Shown one piece after another: positions 23,390 to 32,279 of a stretch of DNA of 64,000 nucleotides; the first letter of the stretch is position 1, and each line of letters begins with the position of its first letter. The translations under genes and the position numbers were made by a program. This DNA comes from JBBSNV01 sp964458605 (GTDB taxonomy: Bacteria; Pseudomonadota; Alphaproteobacteria; Reyranellales; JAQSWP01). Under the pieces are notes generated by a model. It had not been told where the DNA came from. It ran no database searches and worked only from the letters and a program-made list of their open reading frames with translations. Location: the NCBI GenBank assembly GCA_964458605.1, contig CAYWLS010000012.1:57221-121220 (forward strand), written 5' to 3'.

Positions 23390-24538
23390 ATGAGCGGTCC
23401 ATTGAAGGGAATCAGACTGATCGAGGTGGCGGGCATCGGCCCGGGGCCGATGGCGGCCATGATGCTGGGCGACATGGGCGCCGACATCGTCCGCGTCGAT
23501 CGCACGCAAAGCCATGTCATGGATCGTGCCGGCGCCGAGAAGTTCAATGTGCATGGCCGCTCGCGCCGCTCGATCGCGGTCGACCTGCAGAAGCCGGGCG
23601 GCGCGGAAGTGGTGCTGCGCCTGGCCGAAAAGGCCGACGGACTGATGGAGCCGTTCCGCCCCGGCGTGGCCGAGCGGCTGGGCATCGGTCCCGATGCCTG
23701 CCTGGCGCGCAATCCCAAGCTGGTCTATGGCCGCATGACCGGCTGGGGGCAGGAGGGCCCGCTGGCCAAGGCCGCCGGCCACGACATGAATTACATCGCC
23801 CTGAGCGGGGCGCTGCACGCCATCGGCCGCAAGGGCCAGAAGCCGGTGCCGCCGCTCAACCTGGTCGGCGATTACGGCGGCGGCGGCATGCTGCTGGCCT
23901 TCGGCATGGCCTGCGGGCTGATCGAGGCGATGCGCTCGGGCAAGGGACAGGTGGTCGACGCCGCCATGGTCGACGGCACCAACGTGCTGCTGGGCGCGGT
24001 CTACGGCATGATGGGCGCGGGCGTCTGGAAGGACGACGATCGCGAGCAGAACATGCTCGATGGCGGCGCCCATTTCTACGACACCTACCAGACCAAGGAC
24101 GGCAAATACGTCTCGATCGGCTCGATCGAGCCGCAATTCTACGCCCTGATGCTGGAGAAGACCGGGCTGAAGGGCCAGGAGCTTCCGGCGCAGCACGACC
24201 GGGCCAAATGGCCCGAGATGAAGAAGAAGATGACCGAAGTCATCAAGACCAAGACGCGCGACGAATGGTGCGCGATCATGGAGGGCAGCGATGTGTGCTT
24301 CGCCCCGGTGCTGACCATGAGCGAGGCGCCGCATCACCATCACGCCAAGGCGCGCGGCGGCTATGTCGATGTCGACGGCTTCCTGCAGCCGGCGCCAGCG
24401 CCGCGCTTCTCGCGCACCAAGCCGCAGGTCCAGGGCGCCGCACCCAAGCGCGGCGCGCATACCGACCAGGTGCTGTCGGAAAGCGGCTTCTCGGCGGGCG
24501 AGATCAAGGAACTGCGCGGCGCGGGCGTCATCGCCTGA
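23390..24538 (+). CDS. CaiB/BaiF-family CoA-transferase, alpha-methylacyl-CoA racemase type
   Basis: A 382-residue class III CoA-transferase-fold enzyme. LKGIRLIEVAGIGPGP opens the protein, MLGDMGADIVRVDR binds CoA, and GHDMNYIALSG near residue 127 contains the Asp used by racemases. GQVVDAAMVDG lies near residue 188. This set fits alpha-methylacyl-CoA racemase, which epimerises 2-methyl-branched acyl-CoAs for beta-oxidation. Transfer of CoA to another acid is the alternative. GGAGG five bases upstream fixes ATG 23390, although the frame is open to 23075. It is divergent from the TRAP operon. Confidence 0.88.
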   Translation: MSGPLKGIRLIEVAGIGPGPMAAMMLGDMGADIVRVDRTQSHVMDRAGAEKFNVHGRSRRSIAVDLQKPGGAEVVLRLAEKADGLMEPFRPGVAERLGIGPDACLARNPKLVYGRMTGWGQEGPLAKAAGHDMNYIALSGALHAIGRKGQKPVPPLNLVGDYGGGGMLLAFGMACGLIEAMRSGKGQVVDAAMVDGTNVLLGAVYGMMGAGVWKDDDREQNMLDGGAHFYDTYQTKDGKYVSIGSIEPQFYALMLEKTGLKGQELPAQHDRAKWPEMKKKMTEVIKTKTRDEWCAIMEGSDVCFAPVLTMSEAPHHHHAKARGGYVDVDGFLQPAPAPRFSRTKPQVQGAAPKRGAHTDQVLSESGFSAGEIKELRGAGVIA

Positions 24539-24616
24539 CGCCAGGGTTCGGCCGCCTCTGGCGAGCGGACGGATCGACCGGATGCCACCGGCAGCGCGGG
24601 CACGCTGCCGGGGGTT

Positions 24617-25429
24617 CTAGTCGCGCAGGCCGGCGAAAATCGCGGCGCTGTGCTGGACGACGCGGCGGAAGGCTTCGTCGAAGCTGGGACTGTCGTCGTG
24701 CCAGCGATGTTCGTGGCCGTTCTCGACCAGGGTCCACTCGGTGCGCCAGCCGGGCAGCTTGTCGTCCCACACCATGACGCCGCGCAACGGCAGCTCGCCG
24801 CCCAGGCTGGCCGGCAGCTTGAGCAGGTCGGCCGCCGGCAGCTTGGCGATCTGGTCGGGATTGAGCCTGGCGGCGCCGAGCGCGGCCTGGCCCGGCAGCA
24901 GGGTCGGCACGCCGCGGCGCGTGCTGGCGTCCGCCAGCGCCAGGCGCTGGGCGTAGCCCGACTGGCCGTCGCTGCTCATGACGTAGCTGCTGGCCGGGAA
25001 GCGCACCACCACCAGGGTCAGCAATTGCGGCCGTTCCGCGCTCCAAGGCTTCAGCCCGCGCTCGGCCAGCAGGGCGTCGATCTTGGCCTTGTCGAACAGC
25101 ACGCGCAGGTCGAACGGCCGGTCGCGCGTGCCCTGCTCGTCGTTGATCTTCAGACCCTTCTTGCGGTCCTCGTAGTCGAAGGCGATGACGTAGTCCTTGG
25201 CCCGATCCAGCACCGGCGCCAGCGTCTTGTCGTCCAGCAGCTTGCCGTCGCCGGACACCTTGACCAGCACGTCCATCAGCGCCAGCCGCATGCCGCGGCT
25301 GCGCTCGGGCTCCTGGGTGCCGGTGACGATGGCCTGGCCCTTGTAGAGGTCGGGCAGTTCGATGGCGCGCGCCGCCCCGGGCGGGATCAGCGTCAGCAGC
25401 AGGAGGAGCTTTCCAACCGGGATGCGCAT
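24617..25429 (-). CDS. DUF2066 domain protein with signal peptide
   Basis: A 270-residue protein. Residues 1-22 (MRIPVGKLLLLLTLIPPGAARA) form a signal peptide. The mature part starts ELPDLYKGQAIVTGTQEPERSRG and includes LALMDVLVKVSGD, which is the DUF2066 pattern of alphaproteobacteria and gammaproteobacteria. No activity is known for the family. It should be periplasmic. The start at 25429 gives a clean signal; the frame is open to 25465. It is divergent from the acyl-CoA ligase with only 59 bases between the starts. Confidence 0.82.
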   Translation of the reverse strand: MRIPVGKLLLLLTLIPPGAARAIELPDLYKGQAIVTGTQEPERSRGMRLALMDVLVKVSGDGKLLDDKTLAPVLDRAKDYVIAFDYEDRKKGLKINDEQGTRDRPFDLRVLFDKAKIDALLAERGLKPWSAERPQLLTLVVVRFPASSYVMSSDGQSGYAQRLALADASTRRGVPTLLPGQAALGAARLNPDQIAKLPAADLLKLPASLGGELPLRGVMVWDDKLPGWRTEWTLVENGHEHRWHDDSPSFDEAFRRVVQHSAAIFAGLRD

Positions 25430-25488
25430 GCGGCAATGTTGCGCCCGGCAAGGCGGCCAAATCAAGGCATCCGGCGAGGAGGAGCGTT

Positions 25489-27042
25489 ATGCGGCTGATC
25501 GACTATTTCGACCGGGGCGTCGACCGCTATCCCGAACGCGACTGCCTGCATGACGGCACGCGCGGCTGGAGCTATCGCGAGATCGCCGGCTGGACCCATC
25601 GCATCGCCAGCGGTCTGCTGGCGGCCGGACTGAAGGCGGGCCAGGTGGCCTCGGTCTACAGTCCCAACCACGCCCACGCCTATGCCTGCCTGCTCGGCAT
25701 CGTGCGCGCCGGTCTGGCCTGGGCGCCGGTCAACGCCCGCAACGCCGTCGACGAGAACGCCTATATCCTGAACAACGTCGATTGCGTGCTGCTGTTCTAC
25801 CATTCCAGCTTCGAGGGCTATCTGCCCAAGCTGCGCGCCGCCTGTCCCAAGATCGCGACCTTCGTCTGCATCGATCGCGCCGGGCCCGAAGGCATTCCCT
25901 ATCTGATGGACTGGATGGCGGGCCAGGCCGAGCGCGCGCCCGACCGGCCCGACGATCCGGGCGAAGTCTGCTTCATCGCTTCCTCCGGCGGCACCACCGG
26001 CCGGCCCAAGGGCGTGATGATCACCAACCGCGTGATCGACACCATGAACGCCAATTTCATGGCGCTGATGCCGCTGGAAGCGCCGCCGGTGCATCTGATG
26101 GTGGCGCCGATGACCCACGCGGCCGGGGTATGCTCGTTCCCGATGCTGGCCTTCGGCGGCACCAACATCTTCATGCCCCAGGCCGATCCGCTGGCCATCA
26201 TGCGCAACATCGAGCGCTTCAAGGTCACGCATGTCTACATGCCGCCGACCCTGATCTACATGATGCTGGCCCATCCCCAGGCGCGCGACTTCGACTATTC
26301 GTCGCTCAAGAACCTGGTCTATGCCTCGGCGCCGATGTCGGCCGACAAGCTGGTCGAGGCGATCGAGGTGTTCGGGCCGGTGCTGACCCAGACCTACGGC
26401 CAGGCCGAGGCCTGCATGATCTGCACCTTCTTTTCGCCCAAGGAGCACATCGAGGCGCTGCAGACCAACCAGCGCCACCGCCTGACCTCGTGCGGCCGCA
26501 CCACGCCGTTCATGCGGCTGGAGGTGATGGACGATAACGGCACCATTCTGCCGCGCGGCGAACGCGGCGAGGTGGTGGTGCGCGGCGGTCTGGTGATGAA
26601 GGGCTACTACAACAATCCGGAGGCCACCGCAGAGGCGTCCAAATTCGGCTGGCACCACACCGGCGATATCGGCGTGATCGATCAGGACGGCTTTGTCTAT
26701 ATCGTCGACCGCAAGAAGGACATGATCATCTCCGGCGGCTTCAACATCTATCCCTCGGAGATCGAGCAGGTGCTGTGGTCGCACCCGGCGGTACAGGATT
26801 GCGCGGTGATCGGCGTGCCGGACGAGAAATGGGGCGAGGCGGTCAAGGCGATCGTCGAGCTGAAGCCCGATCGCCAGGCCGCCGCCGAGGAACTGCTGGC
26901 GCTGTGCCGGCAGAAGCTGGGCGGCATGAAGACGCCCAAGACGCTGGAGTTCGTCGACACCCTGCCGCGCAGCCCGGTCGGCAAGGTGCTGAAGAAGGAT
27001 CTGCGCGCCCGCTACTGGCAGGGCCAGGCGCGGCAGATTTAG
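25489..27042 (+). CDS. Long/medium-chain acyl-CoA ligase (AMP-forming)
   Basis: A 517-residue ANL-superfamily enzyme that activates a carboxylic acid with ATP and CoA. The phosphate-binding loop is SSGGTTGRPKGVM near residue 165, TYGQAEA lies near residue 302, the hinge Asp is in VDRKKDMIISGGFNIYPSEIE near residue 405, and the adenylating lysine is in PVGKVLKKDL near residue 500. It resembles fatty-acyl-CoA ligases. AGGAGGAG before the ATG is a strong ribosome site. With the nearby racemase it may serve branched or aromatic acid breakdown; this is inference from proximity. Confidence 0.9.
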   Translation: MRLIDYFDRGVDRYPERDCLHDGTRGWSYREIAGWTHRIASGLLAAGLKAGQVASVYSPNHAHAYACLLGIVRAGLAWAPVNARNAVDENAYILNNVDCVLLFYHSSFEGYLPKLRAACPKIATFVCIDRAGPEGIPYLMDWMAGQAERAPDRPDDPGEVCFIASSGGTTGRPKGVMITNRVIDTMNANFMALMPLEAPPVHLMVAPMTHAAGVCSFPMLAFGGTNIFMPQADPLAIMRNIERFKVTHVYMPPTLIYMMLAHPQARDFDYSSLKNLVYASAPMSADKLVEAIEVFGPVLTQTYGQAEACMICTFFSPKEHIEALQTNQRHRLTSCGRTTPFMRLEVMDDNGTILPRGERGEVVVRGGLVMKGYYNNPEATAEASKFGWHHTGDIGVIDQDGFVYIVDRKKDMIISGGFNIYPSEIEQVLWSHPAVQDCAVIGVPDEKWGEAVKAIVELKPDRQAAAEELLALCRQKLGGMKTPKTLEFVDTLPRSPVGKVLKKDLRARYWQGQARQI

Positions 27043-27059
27043 GGTCGGGCCAGCGCGGT

Positions 27060-27380
27060 CTAGCGCGCCGCCCCACCGCTCCGCGCCATGGTCCGCTGGC
27101 GCAGCCGGCGGTTCTCGCGCGCCAGCCGGGCATTCTCCGCTTCGGCCTGGCGCAGCCGCGATTGCGCCGCGCGCAGATAGTCGGTGAAGGGATCGACCCA
27201 ACGCGCCCGCACCACGATCGGCCGGGACGGCAGCGGCGGCTCCAGCAGCGACGCCCAACTGCCGCCCCATCGCTGCACCAGGCGGTGTGCCGCCAGCGCC
27301 GCGGCCGCCCGCTCGCCGGCGTGATCCGATCCCAGCATGCCCAGTATCCGCACCAGCTTGAGCCGTTCGTTTCGCGTCAT
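27060..27380 (-). CDS. Small hypothetical protein with C-terminal coiled coil
   Basis: A 106-residue protein I cannot name. Residues 1-35 (RLKLVRILGMLGSDHAGERA) resemble a short helical domain found in many alphaproteobacterial phage-like or regulatory proteins. Residues 75-98 (SRLRQAEAENARLARENRRL) form a heptad-like coiled coil. GGAGG lies six bases before ATG 27380, which I prefer to the ATG at 27395. It is convergent with the acyl-CoA ligase; 17 bases separate the two stops. It is probably cytoplasmic, perhaps a DNA- or protein-binding factor. Confidence 0.7.
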   Translation of the reverse strand: MTRNERLKLVRILGMLGSDHAGERAAAALAAHRLVQRWGGSWASLLEPPLPSRPIVVRARWVDPFTDYLRAAQSRLRQAEAENARLARENRRLRQRTMARSGGAAR

Positions 27381-27690
27381 CGATCCTCCCGCCACCCCGG
27401 CGCGGGATATGGCGCGGCCGCGAAGCCCGCCAAGGGGCCAGGCCGCACATCTGCCTTTACCGGTCGTCGATTGTCCGCGTCGGGGAAATTTGCTATCAAG
27501 ATGGCCGACGAAAGTGCCCCCGAAAGCGCCCCTTGCGGGCGCTTTTTCCGTTTGCGGTCGGCCGCTTGCCGCGCGCCCGCGAATCCTGCACTGTTTGATC
27601 TACCAATTGTCGCATCGGCCGTTGCCGCCGCAAGCGACAGCGAAACAGGCGCAGTCAAACAGACGCAGTTAACAGACAAGGGGGTTCGCG

Positions 27691-29274
27691 ATGATGATCC
27701 GCAAGATCGCGGCGATCGCCGCGTTGGCGACCGGCTTGGCGTTCGGCATGGGCGCCGCCCAGGCGCAGGAGCTGAAGATCGGACTCAAGACCGAGCCCAG
27801 CTCGCTCGATCCCTTCTACCACAACCTGGGCCCCAACCTGCAGATCTCCCAGCACATCTTCGATGCGCTGGTCGAGCAGGACGACAACCAGAAGCTGGTG
27901 CCGGGCCTGGCGGTGTCGTGGAAGCCGATCTCCGACACGGAGTGGGAATTCAAGCTGCGCAAGGGCGTGAAATTCTCCGACGGCAGCGACTTCACCGCCG
28001 AGGACGTGGTGTTCTCGATCGACCGCGTCGCCAAGGTGCCCAACAGCCCCTCGCCCTTCACCATCTACACCAAGGCGATCAAGGAGATCAAAGTGATCGA
28101 CCCGTACACCATCCATATGGTGACGGCGTTTCCCCATCCGCTGCTGCCCAACGATCTGGGCTCGATCAATATCATGAGCAAGAAGGCGGCCTCCGGCAGC
28201 GCGCCGGAGGGCAAGACCACCGAGCAGCTCAACAAGGGCGACGGGCTGGTCGGCACCGGCCCCTACAAGTTCGTCGAATGGGTGCGCGGCGACCACCTGA
28301 CCCTGGCGGCCAACCCCAACTGGTGGGGCGGCAAGGCGCGCTGGGCCAAGGTGACGTTCCGCCCCTTCACCGACAACGGCGCGCGCGTCGCCGCCCTGCT
28401 GTCGGGCGATGTCGACCTGATCGAGGGACCGCCCACCGCCGACCTGCCCAAGCTGCGCGAGAACCCCAAGGTCACGGTCAGCCAGGGCCTGTCCAACCGC
28501 GTGATCTACATCGCGCTGGACAGCTTCGCCGAGCCCTCGGTCGGCATTCCCGACGCCAACGGCAAGAACCCGCTCAAGGACAAGCGCGTGCGCGAGGCGC
28601 TGTCGATGGCCATCAACCGCGACGCCATCGTCAAGCGCATCATGCAGAATCTGGGCGTGGCGGCGGGCGACCTGCTGCCGCAGCCGATGTTCGGCAGCCG
28701 GGCCGACGCCAAGGTGCAGAAATACGATCCCGACGGCGCCAAGAAGCTGCTGGCGGCGGCCGGCTACCCCAACGGCTTCACCATCACCCTGGGCACGCCC
28801 AACGACCGCTACATCAACGACGCGGAGGTGGCGCAGGCGGTGGCGGCGATGTGGACCCGCATCGGCATCAAGACCAATGTCGATGCGGTGAAGTCGACCG
28901 TGTTCTTCAAGAACCGCGACGAATACAAATACTCCGCTTATCTCGCCGGCTGGGGCGCCGGCACCGGCGAGATGTCCTCGCCGCTTCGCTCGCTGGTCGC
29001 CACGCCCAACAAGGAGAAGGGCATGGGCGTCACCAACCGGGCGCGCTACTCCAACCCGGCGATGGACGCCAAGCTGGAGGAGGCGCTGCGCACGGTCGAC
29101 GACAAGAAGCGCGAGGCCCTGCTGCAGGACGCCAGCCGCCTGGTCATCAACGACTACGGCATCCTGCCGCTGCACTACGAGGTGACGCCCTGGGCCACCC
29201 GCAAGGGCCTGGCCTACAAGCCGCGCGTCGACCAGAACACCCTGGCCCAGAACGTGGTCGTCACGGGCAAATAG
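27691..29274 (+). CDS. dppA: ABC transporter substrate-binding protein, peptide/nickel type
   Basis: A 527-residue family 5 extracellular solute-binding protein. Residues 1-26 form a signal peptide ending AQAQ. The mature part shows LKIGLKTEPSSLDPFYHN, then EWEFKLRKGVKFSDGS near residue 87 and VGTGPYKFVEWVRGDH near residue 189, which are family hallmarks. It captures oligopeptides, glutathione or another ligand in the periplasm. GGGGG precedes the ATG. It is the first gene of a five-gene operon with two permeases and two ATPases. The symbol only marks its place in a dpp-like operon; specificity is not known. Confidence 0.9.
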   Translation: MMIRKIAAIAALATGLAFGMGAAQAQELKIGLKTEPSSLDPFYHNLGPNLQISQHIFDALVEQDDNQKLVPGLAVSWKPISDTEWEFKLRKGVKFSDGSDFTAEDVVFSIDRVAKVPNSPSPFTIYTKAIKEIKVIDPYTIHMVTAFPHPLLPNDLGSINIMSKKAASGSAPEGKTTEQLNKGDGLVGTGPYKFVEWVRGDHLTLAANPNWWGGKARWAKVTFRPFTDNGARVAALLSGDVDLIEGPPTADLPKLRENPKVTVSQGLSNRVIYIALDSFAEPSVGIPDANGKNPLKDKRVREALSMAINRDAIVKRIMQNLGVAAGDLLPQPMFGSRADAKVQKYDPDGAKKLLAAAGYPNGFTITLGTPNDRYINDAEVAQAVAAMWTRIGIKTNVDAVKSTVFFKNRDEYKYSAYLAGWGAGTGEMSSPLRSLVATPNKEKGMGVTNRARYSNPAMDAKLEEALRTVDDKKREALLQDASRLVINDYGILPLHYEVTPWATRKGLAYKPRVDQNTLAQNVVVTGK

Positions 29275-29281
29275 GAAGGCG

Positions 29282-29328
29282 GGCGCGCGGGCGGCGCATC
29301 CGGCGCCGTCCGGGCGCCGCTGCGCGCC
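29282..29328 (+). promoter_or_regulatory. Intercistronic hairpin between binding-protein and permease genes
   Basis: GGCGCGC and CGGCGC (29282-29297) pair with GCGCCG and GCGCGCC (29314-29328) across a small internal loop. It sits between the dppA stop and the dppB start. In many ABC operons such a hairpin protects the upstream mRNA, so that more binding protein is made than permease. There is no T run. Confidence 0.6.
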
Positions 29329-29341
29329 GCGGGACGCGGGG

Positions 29342-30343
29342 ATGCTGGCCTTCATCATCCGTCGCCTGCTGCAGGCGGCGCTGGTGATCGTCGTCATGTC
29401 GGGGCTGGTGTTCGCCGGCGTCTACATGGTCGGCAATCCGATCTACATCCTGATCAGCCCCGAGGCCAGCGAACTGGAGCGCCAGGCGGTGATCCACAGC
29501 CTGGGGCTGGACCTGCCGCTGTGGCATCAGTACCTGCTGTTCGTGCAGCAGGCCCTGCACGGCTCGTTCGGCAAGTCCTTCGTGTTCGGCGAGCCGGCCA
29601 TGCGCATCGTGCTGGAGCGCGTGCCGGCCACCGCCGAGCTGGCGCTGCTGTCGACCGTGCTGGCGCTCCTGGTCGGCGTGCCGCTGGGCATCTGGGCCGG
29701 GCTGCGGCCCAACGCCATCTCCTCGCGCGGCATCATGGCGGGCTCGATCCTGGGCTTCAGCCTGCCCAATTTCTGGGTCGGGCTGCTGCTGATCATGCTG
29801 TTCGGCGTCTGGTTCAAGAATGTCGAGTTCCTGTCCTGGCTGTCGCTGCCGGCCTCGGGCCGCGGCGCCACGGTCGAGGTGCTGGGCACGCGGCTGTCGG
29901 TGCTGACCTGGGACGGCTGGCGCCATCTGATCCTGCCGGCCGTCACGCTGGGCCTGTCCTACACCGCGCTGAACATCCGCCTGACCCGCGCCGGGGTGCG
30001 CGAGGTGCTGCTGCAGGACTACATCAAGTTCGCCCGCGCCAAGGGCCTGGCGCCGCGTCGCATCGTGCTGGTGCATGTGCTGAAGAACATCCTGATCCCG
30101 ATCGTCACCGTCACCGGGCTGGAGCTGGGCACGGTGATCGCCTTCGCCGTGGTGACCGAGACGGTGTTCGCCTGGCCCGGCATGGGCAAGCTGCTGATCG
30201 ATTCCATCGTCAGCCTCGACCGGCCGGTGGTGGTGGCCTATCTGATGATCGTGGTCGGCCTGCTGGTGGTGCTGAACCTGGTGGTCGATATCCTCTATTC
30301 GGTGATCGACCCGCGCATCCGCCTGGGCGGACGGTCCGAATGA
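29342..30343 (+). CDS. dppB: ABC transporter permease, DppB type
   Basis: A 333-residue inner-membrane permease with six hydrophobic helices. It begins MLAFIIRRLLQAALVIVV, has SLGLDLPLWHQYLLFVQQAL typical of DppB near residue 53, and an ABC-coupling EAA-like loop (FARAKGLAPRRIVLVHVLKN) near residue 230. With DppC it forms the membrane channel. Its stop overlaps the dppC start as ATGA. The start lies 67 bases after dppA behind a strong hairpin. Confidence 0.92.
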   Translation: MLAFIIRRLLQAALVIVVMSGLVFAGVYMVGNPIYILISPEASELERQAVIHSLGLDLPLWHQYLLFVQQALHGSFGKSFVFGEPAMRIVLERVPATAELALLSTVLALLVGVPLGIWAGLRPNAISSRGIMAGSILGFSLPNFWVGLLLIMLFGVWFKNVEFLSWLSLPASGRGATVEVLGTRLSVLTWDGWRHLILPAVTLGLSYTALNIRLTRAGVREVLLQDYIKFARAKGLAPRRIVLVHVLKNILIPIVTVTGLELGTVIAFAVVTETVFAWPGMGKLLIDSIVSLDRPVVVAYLMIVVGLLVVLNLVVDILYSVIDPRIRLGGRSE

Positions 30344-31266
30344 GTGCGGTGGGCGACGCCCGGCCCGAGGCGGCGGTCAAGCCGGCCGTCGCAGTCTCGC
30401 CCTGGCGCCGCTTCGCCGCCGAGTTCGCCGAGAGCAAGCTGGCCATGGCCGGGCTGGCGCTGTTCGTGCTGCTGGCGCTGGCCGCCATCCTGGCGCCGCT
30501 GATCGCGCCGCAGGATCCCTATGACCTCGCCCAGCTCGACATCTTCGACGTGCGCCTGCCGCCGGGTTCGGTCAGCCAGGATTCGGGCCTGACCTACTGG
30601 CTGGGCACCGACGCGCAGGGGCGCGACATGCTGTCGGCCATCCTCTACGGTCTGCGCATCAGCCTGGCGGTGGGCGCGGTCAGCGTGGCGGTGGCCATGA
30701 GTCTGGGCCTGCTGGTCGGGCTGGCGGCGGCCTATTTCGGCGGCCGCGTCGACACGGTGCTGATGCGCCTGGTCGACATCCAGCTCGGCTTCCCCGCCAT
30801 CCTGGTGGCGCTGATCCTGCTGTCGGTGGTGGGCCAGGGCATCGACAAGGTGATGATCGCGCTGATCGTGGTGCAATGGGCCTATTTCGCCCGGCTGGCG
30901 CGCGGCGCGGCGCTGGCCGAGCGGCATCGCGAATATGTCGAGGCCGCCACCTCGCTGGCCCTGCCGACCTGGCGCATCGTGTTCCGCCACATCATGCCCA
31001 ACGCGATGCCGCCGCTGATCGTCTACGCCACGGTGCGGGTGGCCGAGGCGGTGTCGCTGGAAGCCACCCTGTCGTTCCTGGGCGTCGGCGTGCCGGTGAC
31101 CGAGCCGTCGCTGGGCCTGCTGCTGCGCAACGGCTTCGGCTTCCTGCTGTCGGGCGACTACTGGATCAGCTTCTTCCCCGGCGTGGCGCTGGCGCTGGCC
31201 ATCGTCGCCATCAACCTGGTGGGCGACCAGTTGCGCGACATGCTGAACCCGCGGCTGAAGCGATGA
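30340..31266 (+). CDS. dppC: ABC transporter permease, DppC type
   Basis: A 308-residue inner-membrane permease. The N-terminal cytoplasmic tail (to residue 25, with PWRRFAAEFAESKLAM) leads to a first helix. LGTDAQGRDMLSAILYGLRI near residue 89 is a DppC/OppC signature, and the EAA-like loop (EAATSLALPTWRIVFRHIMPN) lies near residue 205. The start overlaps the dppB stop and the stop overlaps the dppD start, each as ATGA. Confidence 0.92.
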   Translation: MSAVGDARPEAAVKPAVAVSPWRRFAAEFAESKLAMAGLALFVLLALAAILAPLIAPQDPYDLAQLDIFDVRLPPGSVSQDSGLTYWLGTDAQGRDMLSAILYGLRISLAVGAVSVAVAMSLGLLVGLAAAYFGGRVDTVLMRLVDIQLGFPAILVALILLSVVGQGIDKVMIALIVVQWAYFARLARGAALAERHREYVEAATSLALPTWRIVFRHIMPNAMPPLIVYATVRVAEAVSLEATLSFLGVGVPVTEPSLGLLLRNGFGFLLSGDYWISFFPGVALALAIVAINLVGDQLRDMLNPRLKR

Positions 31267-32279
31267 GCGCCGCCATCACGCCCGCCTTCCCCGCGGCGCC
31301 GGCCGGCACGCCGACCCTGTCGGTGCGCGATCTGGCCACCCATTTCTTCACCCGGGACGGCGTGGTCAAGGCGGTAGACGGCGTCAGCTTCGATGTCGGG
31401 CGCGGCGAGATATTGGGCCTGGTGGGCGAGTCGGGCTCGGGCAAGACGGTGTGCGGCTTCTCCCTGTTGGGCCTGGTCGATCCGCCCGGCCATATCGTCG
31501 CCGGCGACATCCTGTTTCAGGGCGAGAATCTGGCCCGGGCCGGCGAGGCGCGGCTGCGCCAGTTGCGCGGCAAGCGCATCGCCATGATCTTCCAGGATCC
31601 GATGATGACGCTCAACCCGGTGCTGCGCATCGACACCCAGATGGTCGAGACGGTGCTGGCGCACGACAAGGTCAGCGACAAGGCGGCGCGCGCCAAGGCG
31701 CGCGATGCGCTGGTGCGGGTCGGCATCGCCAGTCCCGACGCAAGGCTGCGCGCCTATCCGCACCAGTTCTCCGGCGGCATGCGCCAGCGCGTCGCCATCG
31801 CCATCGCCCTGCTGCACGAGCCCGAGCTGATCGTCGCCGACGAGCCGACCACGGCGCTGGACGTCACCATCCAGGGCCAGATCCTCTACGAGGTGCAGCA
31901 GCTCTGCCGCCAGTCCGGCACGGCGCTGATCTGGATCACCCACGATCTGGCCGTGGTGGCCGGCCTGGCCGACCGGGTGTGCGTGATGTATGCCGGCCGG
32001 CTGGTCGAGCAGGGCCGGGTCGACGACGTGCTGGACCGGCCGCTGCATCCCTACACGCATGGCTTGATCGGCTCGGTGCCCTCGCGCAACGCCCGTGGCC
32101 GCAAGCTGACGCAGATTCCCGGCATGACGCCCTCGCTGCTGAACCTGCCGGAGGGTTGTGCTTTCCGCTCGCGCTGCCCGCGCGCCACGGAGATTTGCCG
32201 GACGCCGCCGCCGCTTGCCGAGCTGCGGCCGGGCCAGTTCGCCCGCTGCTTCCATCCGCATCGCGAGGCCGCGCCATGA
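31263..32279 (+). CDS. dppD: ABC transporter ATP-binding protein, DppD type
   Basis: A 338-residue ATPase. Walker A is GESGSGKT near residue 57, the Q loop is IFQDPMMTLNP, the signature is FSGGMRQR and Walker B is LIVADEPTTALD. The C-terminal oligopeptide-transporter extension with LNLPEGCAFRSRCPRA contains the Cys residues typical of the Opp/Dpp subfamily. It powers the DppBC channel together with DppF. Both gene ends overlap neighbours (ATGA). Confidence 0.93.
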   Translation: MSAAITPAFPAAPAGTPTLSVRDLATHFFTRDGVVKAVDGVSFDVGRGEILGLVGESGSGKTVCGFSLLGLVDPPGHIVAGDILFQGENLARAGEARLRQLRGKRIAMIFQDPMMTLNPVLRIDTQMVETVLAHDKVSDKAARAKARDALVRVGIASPDARLRAYPHQFSGGMRQRVAIAIALLHEPELIVADEPTTALDVTIQGQILYEVQQLCRQSGTALIWITHDLAVVAGLADRVCVMYAGRLVEQGRVDDVLDRPLHPYTHGLIGSVPSRNARGRKLTQIPGMTPSLLNLPEGCAFRSRCPRATEICRTPPPLAELRPGQFARCFHPHREAAP

